From Ophioderma brevispina (taxonomy: Eukaryota > Echinodermata > Ophiuroidea > Amphilepidida > Ophiodermatidae), in contig JAMKCH010041445.1 in the NCBI GenBank assembly GCA_023653785.1, positions 34,539-98,538 of the forward strand: a stretch of 64,000 bases of DNA, given 5' to 3'. Shown one piece after another: positions 1-11,094 of the stretch. The notes beneath the pieces are model-generated. The model had not been told where the DNA came from, did no database searches, and saw nothing but the letters and a program-made list of their open reading frames with translations. Positions within the stretch are counted from its first letter, which is position 1, and each line of letters opens with the position of its first letter. The translations under genes and the position numbers were made by a program.

Positions 1-2630
1 TCATTATCACTAACACAAAACTTTAAAAAAAAGGGCTGGATTTTTTTTTTAAAAAAAAATATGCCAGACATAACCTTTGCGGACAAGTTTTTTAGTTGTT
101 AAAATACAAGGGGAAATTTCCATGATGGCCAGAAACACAAGGGTCTGGTTTTTCGATCTTGGCTGGGCCCGCTGGTCGATGTTGTGAATAATTACAACGG
201 TATTGTCTGTCGGGGGGCGATCGAGCTGGTTCCCCGCTGGTCGACGTTGTGAGTAATTACAATAGATCATTGGTGTCAAATACAACCCGTATTGTCTGTG
301 GGCGATCGAACTAGTTGATTCATGTCTAGTCATTTGTATACGAAGATGCCGCTTCAATGCGGCTTTTAATGTTTATATACTTAGAGTCTCAACTAAAGTA
401 CTTAATATTGATCAATTATCAAGTGGCATAACACACAAAGGATGTTACACACGCGCCAAGTTGGTAAATTGAGGACACTTCAGATTGTCGGTGGGTTTAT
501 TTTTATAGTGCTTTCAAGTCACTCACTTGTGGGTTTTAAAAAACTTTACAAACATCAACGTATAGCCGCTTCGGTTTATAAGCCGCTGCACTCCTTTGAA
601 GCCTTTGAAAACAATGTAATAAGCCGCGTAATACTCCGAAAATTACGTAAAGTAATATTATACTATATTGAAGCCTGAGGGTATGATAGTAAAAAAATAT
701 ATCATTAGGTCAAATTTTGGATTGATATATATATTTTTACTATTGCAACGAAAAAGCAGTCAATATTTTTTTCTAATCATGATATCACCTCATTCTTTTC
801 ATGCTAAAGTGATAGTAAAAACTAGCACATGGCTCAAATCAAATCCACTGTACATGATATAAAGTGTGTAAATACCTGTTTAATTTGCTTTGTATAATTC
901 AATTCTTTTGAATATATAGTTGTCTTGGGATCTAGATGGGTACTCTATGTTTTGATTATGATGTTGACCAATACATACAGATAAATTTAACACTACATTC
1001 TATAACTTATCACATGGGTAGCACAACGGGTATGCCCACATACCTCTCATGCAACATCACACTATCAAATAGGTTATCACGTGATCAACATGCACACTCA
1101 CCATGCATTATAACGTTAGAAATCGCTACATATGTCCACTTCGGAATTCAGTGATGCCCTCTTTGTCTAGTGAGACGGGGTTAGCAGTGATTGTTAGCAC
1201 GGTAGTGAGTTCCGCCTAAATTCAACACAGGTTTGGATTAAGACGGAAATCCACAACCACTCCACTCGCCGAGACGGCCTCCCAATTTTGCCTAGATGAA
1301 CTATTGTTTAATTCATGGTAATTCAAATTCCTTCTATTTATTCTAGAAGGGGAACGACACATCAACTACGGGACAATTGGTACCCTGGACATGTAATTAA
1401 GCTTTCATATTGTTATATCAACCTACTTCCCGATTCCATGAAATTGCAAAACTATTTTGTTGAATAATTTTTTCAAGAGGATGGAATAATTCATATGGGT
1501 GTTCAGTATCTGATTAGGGATTCAACAATAATGCACCGATGACGCATCAGTAAATTATCAACGAACATCCGCGCTATTTTTTATTTTGTGTGAGATGACA
1601 GCTATCTCTTAATACGTTGTTTGCATCATGCATCGGACCAATATGGTTCAACCATCAATCCAACCACCGATCGACAACATGCACTCATGTAGTAAAGTAA
1701 TAGGGTAGTTGTTGATCCCCTATTAAAAAACCTTCTGTGATTACTACACAATGTTCACGGTTTTCATTTTTTTTTTAAAAGGTTGAAATAGTGGTTTATG
1801 CATGTCTTTGAAATTGACATATCCTTACATTATACAGACTTTGTAAGATACTAACTGCACAACCATATAAATACTGCACAAATAGTGATATCCATTTTAA
1901 ATTCTTAATCTAGATTAAATGATATAAAATTTGAGTTGAATAAAAACATTGTAGTCTCGCTGTAAGATTGCATTAGACTCCAATGCAATAAGACACATTT
2001 TTGTCAATTTATTTGTCATATTCCCTTTTAAGTCCTAATAGAGGATAAACATTAAATAACATACCAAATATGTTCAAATGTCTATTCAAAATTTGATTCA
2101 GGAAAAAAATAGTTCTGCAATGTTCTGGAATCAAGAGTTTATCACAACTAGCATGCTTACCTTGAATTTACACTACAAGCTGCTAATCTCATTTCAAGAA
2201 CATTATACTCAAGAGTATAAAACCAGTTATAGGCAAAAATGCTTGTGCTGCACAACAGACTATAAACAATAGGGATGGTAATCTGAATTTGCTGTTGTTT
2301 TCACTTAAAAAGAGGGTACGGATTTGGTTGTTACATGTACAAGCATAAAATAATTTGTCTGTACCCAAAAGTACCCAAAATCTGCGATTGTGGGTGCATT
2401 TTCTGATAATTTTTCTAAAAGCACCTAAACTTCTTAACTATAGGTGCTTTTGCCGACCGTAAACTTTTTTCAAATATTTAAGTGTCGGTTGGGTTATGGC
2501 TAACAAATGTAATTTTTTATGGCCTTACTGCTGCTCCGTGCTAACACAATATAGAGTAGGCACAAACTTTCCCATACGACACCCAAAACAATTTACTGCA
2601 ACCAAGAACATCACATCAATCACGACCTAC
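1..2630. other. Intron sequence downstream (3') of the last exon seen
   Basis: AT-rich intron of the carboxypeptidase gene with no recognisable exon. Positions 168-314 hold a diverged direct duplication: CCGCTGGTCGA(T/C)GTTGTGA recurs about 66 bases apart and TATTGTCTGT...GGGCGATCGA recurs about 78 bases apart. Otherwise I see only homopolymer tracts and unique sequence. The next catalytic-domain exon expected in this direction was looked for and not found. Confidence 0.5.
168..314. repeat. Two-unit diverged direct repeat
   Basis: Two units of roughly 65 and 80 bases, each beginning CCGCTGGTCGA and ending with a GCGATCGA block; the second has about 15 extra bases in the middle. The units are clearly related but not identical, so the duplication is not recent or the sequence is noisy. 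Confidence 0.6.
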
Positions 2631-2863
2631 CTGTAGCATAGTATACGTGTAAGGAAAGTGATAGGCCATGTAGACAATATCATTACTATGATTGAAAGTT
2701 AAATGGAATGCAACAGTGTGGTAGCTTTTGCCCTTCTGGCCCCCAGTGGCCACTGAGCTCCTGGAGTAGTTGTTCTTATAGTAGCACACGTCTTCTCCTG
2801 CCCGCATCCAACCAGGATTGCCCGCCATGGCTTCTCTTACTGAGTATACTACAGGCTGCATAC
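2631..2863 (-). CDS. AGTPBP1: CCP1 exon: start of the carboxypeptidase N-domain (77 codons)
   Basis: Encodes an uninterrupted 77-residue stretch starting [11 protein letters not shown] and containing [22 protein letters not shown] and [14 protein letters not shown]. This is the most conserved signature of cytosolic carboxypeptidases just ahead of the catalytic domain. The acceptor TGTAAAAG precedes position 2863 and the donor CAG|GTAGGT sits at 2625-2631. The exon opens with GT, which completes a Gly codon with the single G ending the exon at 4527 (...QSQFNF-like tail plus G, then MQP), as in known CCP1 proteins. No frameshift. Very secure; the only doubt is CCP1 versus the vertebrate-type CCP4 name. 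Confidence 0.96.
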
Positions 2864-2896
2864 CTTTTACACAAAGAAGAAAGTGAGCTTTTCTAG

Positions 2897-3234
2897 TTAA
2901 ATGCACTATCAGTGATTTGCGAAATCAGAAAATTGAAAAAAGAAATCATAAAAAAATCAGATTTTTGCATTTTTGTAACATTGTATCCTAACATGTCCGG
3001 CAAGTGATAAGTCCAAAGGTAACCTAATAAAGATTACTGTCCGTACAGACACTTACTACAACATGTAACTGAATGGAGATTTATAACTTTGAAAACTGCT
3101 GCTTTTCTGACATTTTTTTCAGTTGGAAAATATACCTTATGAGGGTCCTACAGACTAATCCTTCACTTTTAAGCTATTCCTATAAATTTCAAATATTTTC
3201 TATCTTTTGGGTGAATCACTGATAGCGTCTTTAA
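2897..3234. mobile_element. TTAA-flanked MITE, family 3 copy a
   Basis: Bounded by TTAA at 2897-2900 and 3231-3234. The left end reads ATGCACTATCAGTGATT and the right end, reversed, AGACGCTATCAGTGATT, so the inverted ends share CTATCAGTGATT. Length 338 bases, no coding content. A second copy in inverted orientation is at 21755-22115. TTAA duplication plus short inverted ends suggests mobilisation by a piggyBac-type transposase; that is inference. It starts only 34 bases upstream of the splice acceptor of the exon at 2863. Confidence 0.75.
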
Positions 3235-4526
3235 CAGAACTGGGTTTGGGGTATAGTTTAATCTTTAATTTTCAAGTTCCTGAATACTCCATATGTGATG
3301 CGATCTAAGGCTAAGGGTGCGAATTGTGAAATTGAGATAAAAGCCAAAATAGGTGTAAAAATACAACATTCACATAATTTTATATGATTTATATGATTAT
3401 TGCATTACTGACACTTATGCAGTGTTCTGAATTCAGTTTCAAATCAGGCTTTATATAATAATTATTATACAATATTATTAAATAATGTACCATCAATCCA
3501 GATTAACTATTTTAAGGGGAGAACAAGAAAAAAGTATCAATAAAAAAAATTCATGGATGATTTAGCAACAAAGAAAACAGTTAATTGTACACAACATTAA
3601 ATAAGACATTCACATTCCAGCTCTACCATTTTCTCCCCAAAAGCACATAAATAAAAAAAAAAAAATGAACAAACCAAACCAACAAGCACAAAAAACCTGC
3701 TAGCCAGTACACCATTTTAGACACTTTCTTAGGCAAATGCTTGGCATACTGGTAATAATAATAATGTAATTTTTGGTTAATTGAAGCAAATAGAAAATAG
3801 TGAAAATGAAATAACCTTGACAAAGACACACTGGCCCAAAAACATAAGCATAACTGATGACCATTTAATGCCATTTAGAATACAACTAATCCCCAAGAGT
3901 ATCAAAAAGTATCATGTCAATTGTTAGTTAAGCAGACTTAAGGCTCATGTAAAAAAAATATGTTGTTAATAGCACCATTAAATTTCTTCAAGGTGTTGGT
4001 GTATGGCCTTCAGTGACAGGTACACTGAATGCAGAAAGCATTCAATGCTCTACTATATAAGTGTTCTTTTCTCTGTACAAAATTAATGGTCTGTGTAGGT
4101 TGGATAATGGTCAGTCTATTAAATGTAGTTGGTGTATAAAAAGAGGGACTGTTACTTTTGTAGGGATATTCAAACTTGACAAAGGTTGCTTGGAAACACC
4201 AGTAGATGAATGGGAGGGGAAGGTGAGATAAGTTAAAAAGACCAGAATCATATATTCAGTGGCCTATACAGCTATGAATTGTTGAATACTCAACATCTGA
4301 AGTATACAGTATGGGCCAGTAGTGGAAAATGTGAAAATAGTGGGTTAACACAGCATAGTATACATACAATAGAATATCAATACTGGTTAAGAAATAATAG
4401 AGAGGAAAAGAAAAAACAGATGCATGGAAAAGCAGATACAAAAAATTTACAGGCGTACGAGAAAGAGCGTATTTAAGAAGATTTAATGGGAAGAGCAGCA
4501 CAATGGGAGATGCAAACTATACCTAC
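3235..4526. other. Intron, no gene seen
   Basis: AT-rich intron between the exons at 2863 and 4527. Contains poly-A/T tracts near 3650 and a few TATAA-like stretches; no recognisable repeat family, RNA gene or exon. Confidence 0.5.
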
Positions 4527-4676
4527 CAAAGTTGAATTGACTGTTGAGCTTTTCGCAGTTTTATACTATTAAATCGTTTTGAGCCTGCTCTAGTATAGAC
4601 ACACAAAGTAAAACCACTGGTGAGGTGTTACTGTTAATATCGGGATTCATAACATGTCAATACTCATACTTGCGAC
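4527..4676 (-). CDS. AGTPBP1: CCP1 exon with indels: ...RKYEYD...HQWFYF...NCEKLNSQFNF
   Basis: Acceptor CTTCTTCAG and donor TTTG|GTAGGT frame a 150-base block. In separate frames it reads RKYEY, NPDINSN, PHQWFYF, TRAG, RFNSI and NCEKLNSQFNFG, in the same order as the CCP1 segment that precedes the MQPxxYS exon. The frame changes at least three times, each explained by a one- or two-base insertion or deletion, so no single long reading frame covers it. The final G matches the GT opening the exon at 2863. The exon is about seven bases shorter than expected from the family. Indel-type sequencing error is my favoured explanation; pseudogenisation is the alternative. Confidence 0.85.
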
Positions 4677-5549
4677 CTGAAGAAGAACGATTATTAAATG
4701 ACAGACCCGAGTTAGGAAGCCTCAATCTCAATTCTCATTACTGCCTTTAACCATGCTTTTTCACTTAACTACTTAACTCATTATTATGTTTAACTTGGGC
4801 AAAATTGCATGTGTGAATTAGAGCATGAATCTAGCCGAACGATGTTAGCACATGCCAAAATTTGGTTTTACTTTTCTCAGAACAAAGTCACTTTCTCGAC
4901 AGTAGTCCAACACCGTTGAGGTATCAAGGTATGTAGCACCACTCGATTCCCTGTGAGAGTCACCACATTGTAACCCCACAAGGTACATCTGAAAGAGGAC
5001 ATTGTAGGCAGGGAACTTCAGTGCTTTAATTTGGACGTTTTCCTCAAATTTAGGGAATCGTTGTGTTTAATTGCAACATTTCAAAAAGTATAAAATCGCG
5101 GACATGATTTTAAAGTGCTGACATACAACAAATGCGCATAATATAAAGGCAGTCTGGAAATATACACGGAAAAAAACAAAACTGTTGAACGCGATGTCCA
5201 CGAATATAGGACCTTGGTACACCCAATTACTCCTTGATAGTGGTGCAAATTGGATTCCTCCGGTTACCACTGGGTGGAAGAATAATCAACCCACATTGCA
5301 CTCCACCGGGTATTTTAGCTGTTGTATAAATTTGGGCATTCAGTGGGAATTACCATTTATTTGCCCCAAAAATGGATACGTCTTTAGATCTTGCCTTTGA
5401 TTCAGGATCAGTTATGGGAAAACATTTATAAAGGAAAACAAAAAAACCAAGGCGGTTTCTCGAAAAACCACAAAGGTCCCCCTCCCAGTGCAGTAGCTAA
5501 GAACAACAAGGGAAAGCAACAATTTTAAGATCTCAGGGAAAGATGTGAG

Positions 5550-6775
5550 GGCCCACCAAGTTTAATCCTTCCTACCACATGTTGAAGTGGATTTGAACCC
5601 TCGGATGGACCCCACAGGGGACCTTCAAATTGACCTTGTAAAGTGTCAGGCCACTGAATTGTTGGACCAACACCCAACCAAGTTTTAATCCTCCTACCAA
5701 ATTAGTGATTTGACATTAATGACCCCATAACATGACCTTGAAAAGGACCATCAAATTTTTTGCATTGAATGATGACCCCACGCACCAATTTTCACCCTCA
5801 TACCACACATGGTTAAGTGATTTGACCTTGATGAGCCTGCATGACCTTGAATTACCTTCTAAAAACTTTTTGGTAATGAATGTTGACCCACCCACCATTT
5901 TCATCCTCCTACACCGGTTTAAGTGATTTGCCCTTGACTGACCCCGCTGACCTTCAAATGACCTTCAAAAATTTTGGCACTGAAGTTGACCCATCCCCAA
6001 GTTTCATCCTCCTACCACATATTTATGATTTGACCTTGGATTACCCCTCATGACCTTCACATGACCTTCAACAGTTTTGGCACGGAATGTTGATCACACC
6101 CAACAAGTTTCACCCTCCAACCACATGTTAAGTGCTTTGACCTTGGATGACTCACAATGACCTTGAAATGACCTTCAAAATTGTTGGTACTGAATGTTGA
6201 CCACACCCACCAATTTTCATCCAGTTCATCCTCCTACCACATGTTAAGTGGTTTGACCTTGGATGACCTCGGATGACCTTGAAATGACCTTCAAAATTGT
6301 TGGTACTGAATGTTGACCACACCCACCAATTTCATCCTCCTACCACATGTTAAGTGATTTGACCTTAGATGACCTCGATGACCTTGAAATGACCTTCAAA
6401 ATTGTTGGTACTGAATGTGACCACACCCACCAATTTCATCCTCCTACCACATGTTAAGTGGTTTGACCTTGGATGACCTCGATGACCTTGAAATGACCTT
6501 CCAAATTTTGGTACTGAATGTTGACCACACCCACCAATTTCATCCTCCTACCACATGTTAAGTGATTTGACCTTAGATGACCTCGGATGACCTTGAAATG
6601 ACCTTCAAAATTGTTGGTACTGAATGTTGACCACACCCACCAATTTCATCCTCCTACCACATGTTAAGTGATTTGACCTTGGATGACCTCGGATGACCTT
6701 GAATGACCTTCCAAATTTTCGGCACTGAATGTTACCACACCACCCAGTTTTTCATCATCCTACCACACAGATAAG
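5550..6775. repeat. ~105-bp minisatellite, about 11 units
   Basis: Tandem units each holding ATCCTCCTACCACATGTTAA, then GTGATTTGACCTTGGATGACC, GAAATGACCTTCAAAATTGT and a TGTTGACCACACCCACCAA link. Unit starts fall near 5558, 5675, 5780, 5891, 5996, 6100, 6208, 6325, 6431, 6533, 6641 and 6740. Central units (about 6100-6700) are most alike; the outer units are more diverged, the usual picture for unequal crossing-over. The open frames here are repeat translations, not genes. Confidence 0.9.
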
Positions 6776-7200
6776 GTTTATAGCAATTCAACTTCATTGT
6801 GCCTATTTTTTACCCCATTGACCTTTGACCCATGCCACATGACCTTCTCCGACCTCATCGGCACCTACTTGAGTGACATCTATGGTGCGAAGATGGACAC
6901 CCATACTTGCTCCAATTCAAAAGATATCGTGTTGACAACGTTTATTATAGCGATTAGCCCTATTTTTGCCCATATTTGACCCTATTTTTGACCACATTTG
7001 ACCTTTAACCCATGCCACATGACCCACTTTGTATCCCACCCACCGCGTACTCTAGATACATCTATGTTGCGAAGATGGGCACCCACACTTGCTTAGTTCC
7101 AAAGATATCGCGAGGGACACACACACACACGCACACACGGACGGGGAGCATTTCTATAGTCCCCCTTCGCCAACATAAGTTGGCGGGGGACCAAAAAAAC
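6776..7200. repeat. GACCTTTGACC-type repeat ending in a hairpin
   Basis: Diverged units with TGACCTTTGACCCATGCCACATGACC near 6820 and 7000 and the shared phrase GTGCGAAGATGGRCACCCAYACTTGC, then a CA-rich microsatellite (7118-7138) and a terminal hairpin at 7160-7190 (stem TTCGCCAAC/GTTGGCG inside CCCCC/GGGGG, loop ATAA). It looks like one end of an interspersed repeat abutting the minisatellite. Confidence 0.6.
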
Positions 7201-7356
7201 AGGTGGTCGGTTTGCCTTCCTTATGAGACCCTTAAATTATTTGTTTTTTGGTTGGCATTTAATTCTGTGATTTGAAATAACTACAAATAAATTTTAAAGC
7301 AACTCTGGCATCATTTACAATGCAAATAGTGGCCAGAGAAACATTATCAAACATAC

Positions 7357-7444
7357 TTGAATTGCCTTTCGGAGATTTCCGCTTTCAAATAAGGAGTTGA
7401 AGTTCAGCACACAATTATCGTCATCCTGACAGTTGGGATCACAC
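7357..7444 (-). CDS. AGTPBP1: CCP1 exon: ...NSLFESGNLRKAIQ
   Basis: Clean 88-base exon. It reads CDPNCQDDDNCVLNFNSLFE followed by SGNLRKAIQ; the FESGNLRK(V/A)IQ motif is diagnostic for CCP1. The acceptor is TTAACACAG before 7444 and the donor CAA|GTATGT is at 7351-7356. The leading G joins the AG left over from the exon at 8487 to make Arg, so the phase agrees. The acidic CQDDDN stretch is the family's variable spacer. Confidence 0.95.
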
Positions 7445-8486
7445 CTGTGTTAAATGAGAATAAAAGAGAAACTATATACTAATTTGAAACACTGAATGAA
7501 CAAACAATCAACTTTAATACTAGCTACCAGCTCTGGCACCTACTTGTCTTACATTACCTGAGCTTGCACTTAGATATTTCCATCAATAAATTTGGCCACA
7601 AAAAAATCTTTAAGTGTACATCTGTGACCTGCTCCTGACTCTAGAAAAATACAGTTCTATTCCAATTAAAAAATCCAGAAAGGGATACAAGTTGGGAATA
7701 CAACTGGATCCTAATTCTATACAGAAATCTATTTAGTGATGTAACTGACAATTTTAAGTGAAGTCAATGTGGTTGAAATATGGGCAGAAAGTAGGTTTTA
7801 GAGCGTTCTTTTCCAAAGAACACCAATCACACTGACTCTAAAAGACTACAATTAATGTTGATTGTAATGACTTTTAGTGATGTTACTGTAATTGTTTGTC
7901 AAACCTTTAAATTTCAGCTAGGATAATAGACACAAATTGCACTGTTAATCTTAACGACTTAGAACACCACTTGTGAAAGTGTGCACTTTTGGATCATTTC
8001 TTAATAAAGTTGATTTCACTCAGAATCTCAGTTACATCCTCAGACGATCACTCTATAGGATTAGGATCCAGTAGTACCTCCATCTTTTACAAATACTTGT
8101 AATGGAAATCATTTTCTGGAATAGGGAGTGTTATATCAAAAAATACAGGTTCTGAGCAGAAACTAATAGATTAGCTTTCAACCAAATTGGCCATAACTTC
8201 AAATATCACTTGCATACCCAGATATGCCTTCCTGATGGATGAAGCCATTTTTCAATTTGAACATCCCTTAATTTCTTTAGAAATTTTAGTTTTAGTTTTG
8301 TTTGTTGTTGTTTATTTTGCAATCAAGAGTAAAAGTACTTTCTCAAGTACACAATAAGTGGCATCCTTGGGTCACAATCTTTTTGGGCGTGGTTGAGGAC
8401 AAGATTGACCAGTTTCCTAGACAACTGAAAGATTCGACATCACAAATATGCCAACAATTACTTGATACTACAAATTTTGAGTTTAC
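7445..8486. other. Intron, no gene seen
   Basis: Roughly 1 kb of unique AT-rich intron between two secure CCP1 exons. No repeat family or RNA gene recognised. Confidence 0.5.
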
Positions 8487-8627
8487 CTGGAACTGCCCGC
8501 TGATCTCAGCCTGCTTGAAGACCTTCCTGATGTTTGCCCTGCTACAATATCATCTATATCATAAACTACTTTGTCAATTATATTATATTGGTGCAGCACG
8601 CGATCTATATCTTCAAATATCATGTCT
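8487..8627 (-). CDS. AGTPBP1: CCP1 exon: DMIFEDIDRVLHQYNIIDKVVYDIDD...
   Basis: Complete 141-base exon with a pyrimidine-rich acceptor (TTTTTGTCATACAG) and donor TCCAG|GTAAAC. It reads DMIFEDIDRVLHQYNIIDK, then VVYDIDDIVAGQTSGRSSSR and LRSAGSSR. CCP1 proteins have the same D-I-x-R-(L/V)-x-H-x-x-(D/N)-I-I-D-(R/K)-V-V-Y-D segment just before FESGNLRK. No frameshift. Its 5' portion and upstream intron are repeated at 8945-9365. Confidence 0.94.
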
Positions 8628-9365
8628 CTGTATGACAAAAAGAGAAACATGATGAGATGTGTGAAGAACAAAGGAAAGCTATTCTTACTGTTATTTCCAA
8701 TAATCTTTAGAAACATCAATTTTGTAAAGTGAGAACCACAAGAGAAATTACATTTATTTTGTGGAACTGGGCATACCAAACTAAAGCCTGTACGTGCCAG
8801 AGGTGGTACACATTAAGTTATACAGCACTTGATATACTGGTACAATTCAAGGATGATATTCTGTCAAGAAGCAACATTCAGACTGTGGTAAAGATATCCC
8901 TACATCTATGGAAGTCTCCTAACCAAAAAAAAAAAAAAAAAAAAAGCCTGCTTGAAGACCTTCCTGATGTTTGCCCTGCTACAATATCATCTATATCATA
9001 AACTACTTTGTCAATTATATTATATTGGTGCAGCACGCGATCTATATCTTCAAATATCGTCTCTGGTCTGACAAAAGAGAAACATGATGGGATGTGTGAA
9101 TAGAACAAAGGAAAGCTATTCTTACTGTTATTACCAATAATCTTAGAAACATCAATTTTGTAAAGTGGATACCACAAGGAGAAATTACATTTATTTTGTG
9201 GAAACTGGGCATACCAAACTAAAGCTGTAAGTGCCAGAGGTGGTTACACATTAAGTCTTTTATACAGCACTGATATACTGGTATCCAATTCAAGGATGAT
9301 TTCCTGTCAAGAGCAACATTCAGATGTGGTAAAGATATCCCTACATCTATGGAAGTCTCCTAACC
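8508..9365. repeat. Direct duplication of exon plus intron, joined by 21 A
   Basis: Unit 1 is 8508-8924 and unit 2 is 8945-9365, about 417 and 421 bases, separated by an uninterrupted run of 21 A (8925-8945). Both start AGCCTGCTTGAAGACC and end GGAAGTCTCCTAACC. The copies differ mainly by scattered one- and two-base insertions or deletions, not substitutions. Unit 2 lacks the last ~21 bases of the exon and its donor site. Confidence 0.92.
8945..9062 (-). pseudogene. Truncated second copy of the CCP1 exon
   Basis: Same coding segment as 8487-8627 (FEDIDRVLHQYNIIDKVVYD intact), with an acceptor-like CAG before 9062. It lacks two bases near its 5' end, which shifts the frame relative to the acceptor, and its 3' end runs into poly-A with no donor. 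If the duplication is real this copy could not be spliced normally; it may equally be a leftover of assembly or gap filling. Confidence 0.8.
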
Positions 9366-9894
9366 TCTCTTCGTAAGAGAGAGAAGTGGTAATGGGACTA
9401 GCTACCCAGTTTGATAGAGTCAACCATAGGAACAGGGTTCTTGAAGGAGCTTAAAACTTCTCACAAAAGTGCTTGTTTCTAGTTTTATTCACTGTGACTA
9501 CCATGAATGTGATATTCAGTTTTGTGTGTTAGCTAGTGTTGTTGTTGTTTATTGACATGTGAAAGATATCTTGCTTCATACACTTTTCCATAGATCTACA
9601 TGTAACAGTTAACTAATACAATCCCAACAAAATTCGTCTAGCCAGAAGATTATGTAGTGATTTTTGTGGTGTTTAAATGTGGACATACAGCAAATTATGC
9701 CACAGCTGTATCATGAGCATATAGAGTGGCTTGCCAAATATACTGCATACTTCTGGATGGACAAAGTATATCAAGTACTGATTGCACTACAAACTGCGAG
9801 TCCATGTTTTGCCCTTTAGTCTTTAGTTGCGGACTTATGCATGTTTCAAACATTGTACATTTGTGAAGCACAATTTCAGTGATATTAAACATAC
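9366..9894. other. Intron, no gene seen
   Basis: Unique AT-rich intron sequence; nothing recognisable. Confidence 0.5.
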
Positions 9895-10835
9895 TGTCAT
9901 TCTGTACGAGAGAGACCTTCCATTTACTTCTACCTTGAACTTTAGGCTTTTCTCAACAAAAAGCTGAGATATTCCGGTGAACTGTAGCAACATATTTCGT
10001 GGGTGGGCTATTGCAGTGAAAGGCAGAAGTCTTTGTTTTTGCACTCCATTTCCCCATACTATTTCTGGTCCAAGGTCTTCCAGTTGATCCTAATAACTCG
10101 GGATCACCTTCATACTCTGGTGGTCTCTGCTACATTGGTCGTCTCATTGTCATCTGTGATATATTCATGAGGCACTCAGCAGGTCAACAACCAACAAACC
10201 AGTGTCATTGGTTTGATTTCTTGGACTCTTTTGGGATACTTCTAGACGGATGTTCTTGGATGGATATTCCTACTTGGTGTGCTTCTTGAAGGCCGCCTCT
10301 TTGAGGGGACTATTCGGCCTTTCATGACTCTTTGCTTAATTGATGTTGTTGATTTGGATAACTTTCGTATCTTTGGTGGTGACTTTGTCCCTGTAAAGTG
10401 GAGGTTGAGACTGTCGATGTTTTGGCGGATGGCTCGGGCGCTGGGATACCTCCACTTGTTTGATCTGCAGGCGCTCATAGTATGCACCCGACTGGAATTT
10501 CTTGTTCGTGCTACCGGTGGGACCGTGCATTGATGTCAAGCCGCTGCCACTGACATCACTGCTAGATTCGCATTCTGGGTGCCATGGGAGGGCTGCTGTT
10601 AACGAAGGTTGTGACTGCGGTGATATAGGGTCAATTATGGCAGACTAAGCGATTCTGTAATCGTTGCCGATCTGTTGGGCGAGCAGCTCTGCTTGCCACG
10701 TGCAAGACCAGCTGAAGAGTGAGATTAGGAATATCGGTTTCTCCGGTTGGAATGTGAATAGTTTGAAAGAACTTTCATCATTCTTCATCATCATTCATCA
10801 AAGTCGTCATATTCACCACCCGGATCTTGCATGTC
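9895..10835 (-). CDS. AGTPBP1: Large CCP1 linker exon (about 940 bases) with several indels
   Basis: Acceptor TGCTGTGTTGCAG before 10835 and donor ACA|GTATGT at 9889-9894. Read in three frames it gives an acidic start (DMQDPGGEYDDFDE), a polar linker of about 100 open codons (ESSSDVSGSG, KFQSGAYYERLQIKQVEVSQ), a basic piece (MKGRIVPSKRRPSRS), EYITDDNETTNVAE, EYEGDPELLG, WSAKTKTSA/FTAIAHP and finally FVEKSLKFKVEVNGRSLSYR. The last parts align in order with the CCP1 region DPDLY...KNTKS...VAYPD...PF...(Q)RT that precedes DIERL. At least five frame changes are needed, each a single-base indel (for example an extra T in a T-run near 10024). Host-gene coding is clear at the 3' end; the first 500 bases are less certain and might include an intron. 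Confidence 0.72.
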
Positions 10836-11053
10836 CTGCAACACAGCATAACAGAATAAAGTCAATATACCAAGCCAACCAGGATCTCGTATGCTGACTT
10901 AGACCTGAGCTTTAAAGTTTCAAGTTGATATATTTAAACATTTGCATGTAAATTGGTGAGAGTGAGTCAAATGTGTTCCCAGAATTCTGTAAGCTTAGTG
11001 TAGCTTTCAAAATTGAGAAAAAAAGTGAAACTTTCAGAAGCCACAAACTTTAC

Positions 11054-11073
11054 CTCTTCATAATCAGTCATCT
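11054..11073 (-). CDS. Candidate 20-base microexon
   Basis: TTTTTCCTAG precedes AGATGACTGATTATGAAGAG, which is followed by GTAAAG. Read as MTDYEE it is acidic like the surrounding linker. A length of 20 would break the phase between its neighbours unless one base is missing, so this is only a candidate. Confidence 0.25.
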
Positions 11074-11094
11074 CTAGGAAAAAGTGTTTCATAC

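Noticed and set aside
1..2600. Catalytic zinc-site exon of the carboxypeptidase
   Set aside because: Looked for the H-P-G-E-T/N and downstream motifs on the minus strand and did not find them; they must lie beyond the window.
5558..6770. CRISPR-like array
   Set aside because: Whole units of ~105 bases repeat without short fixed repeats and unique spacers; it is a minisatellite in an animal intron.
8925..8945. Poly-A run as the tail of a retroposed sequence
   Set aside because: Sequence on both sides is the same genomic exon-intron unit in direct repeat, with introns retained and no processed copy, so it is a junction between duplicates rather than a retroposon tail.
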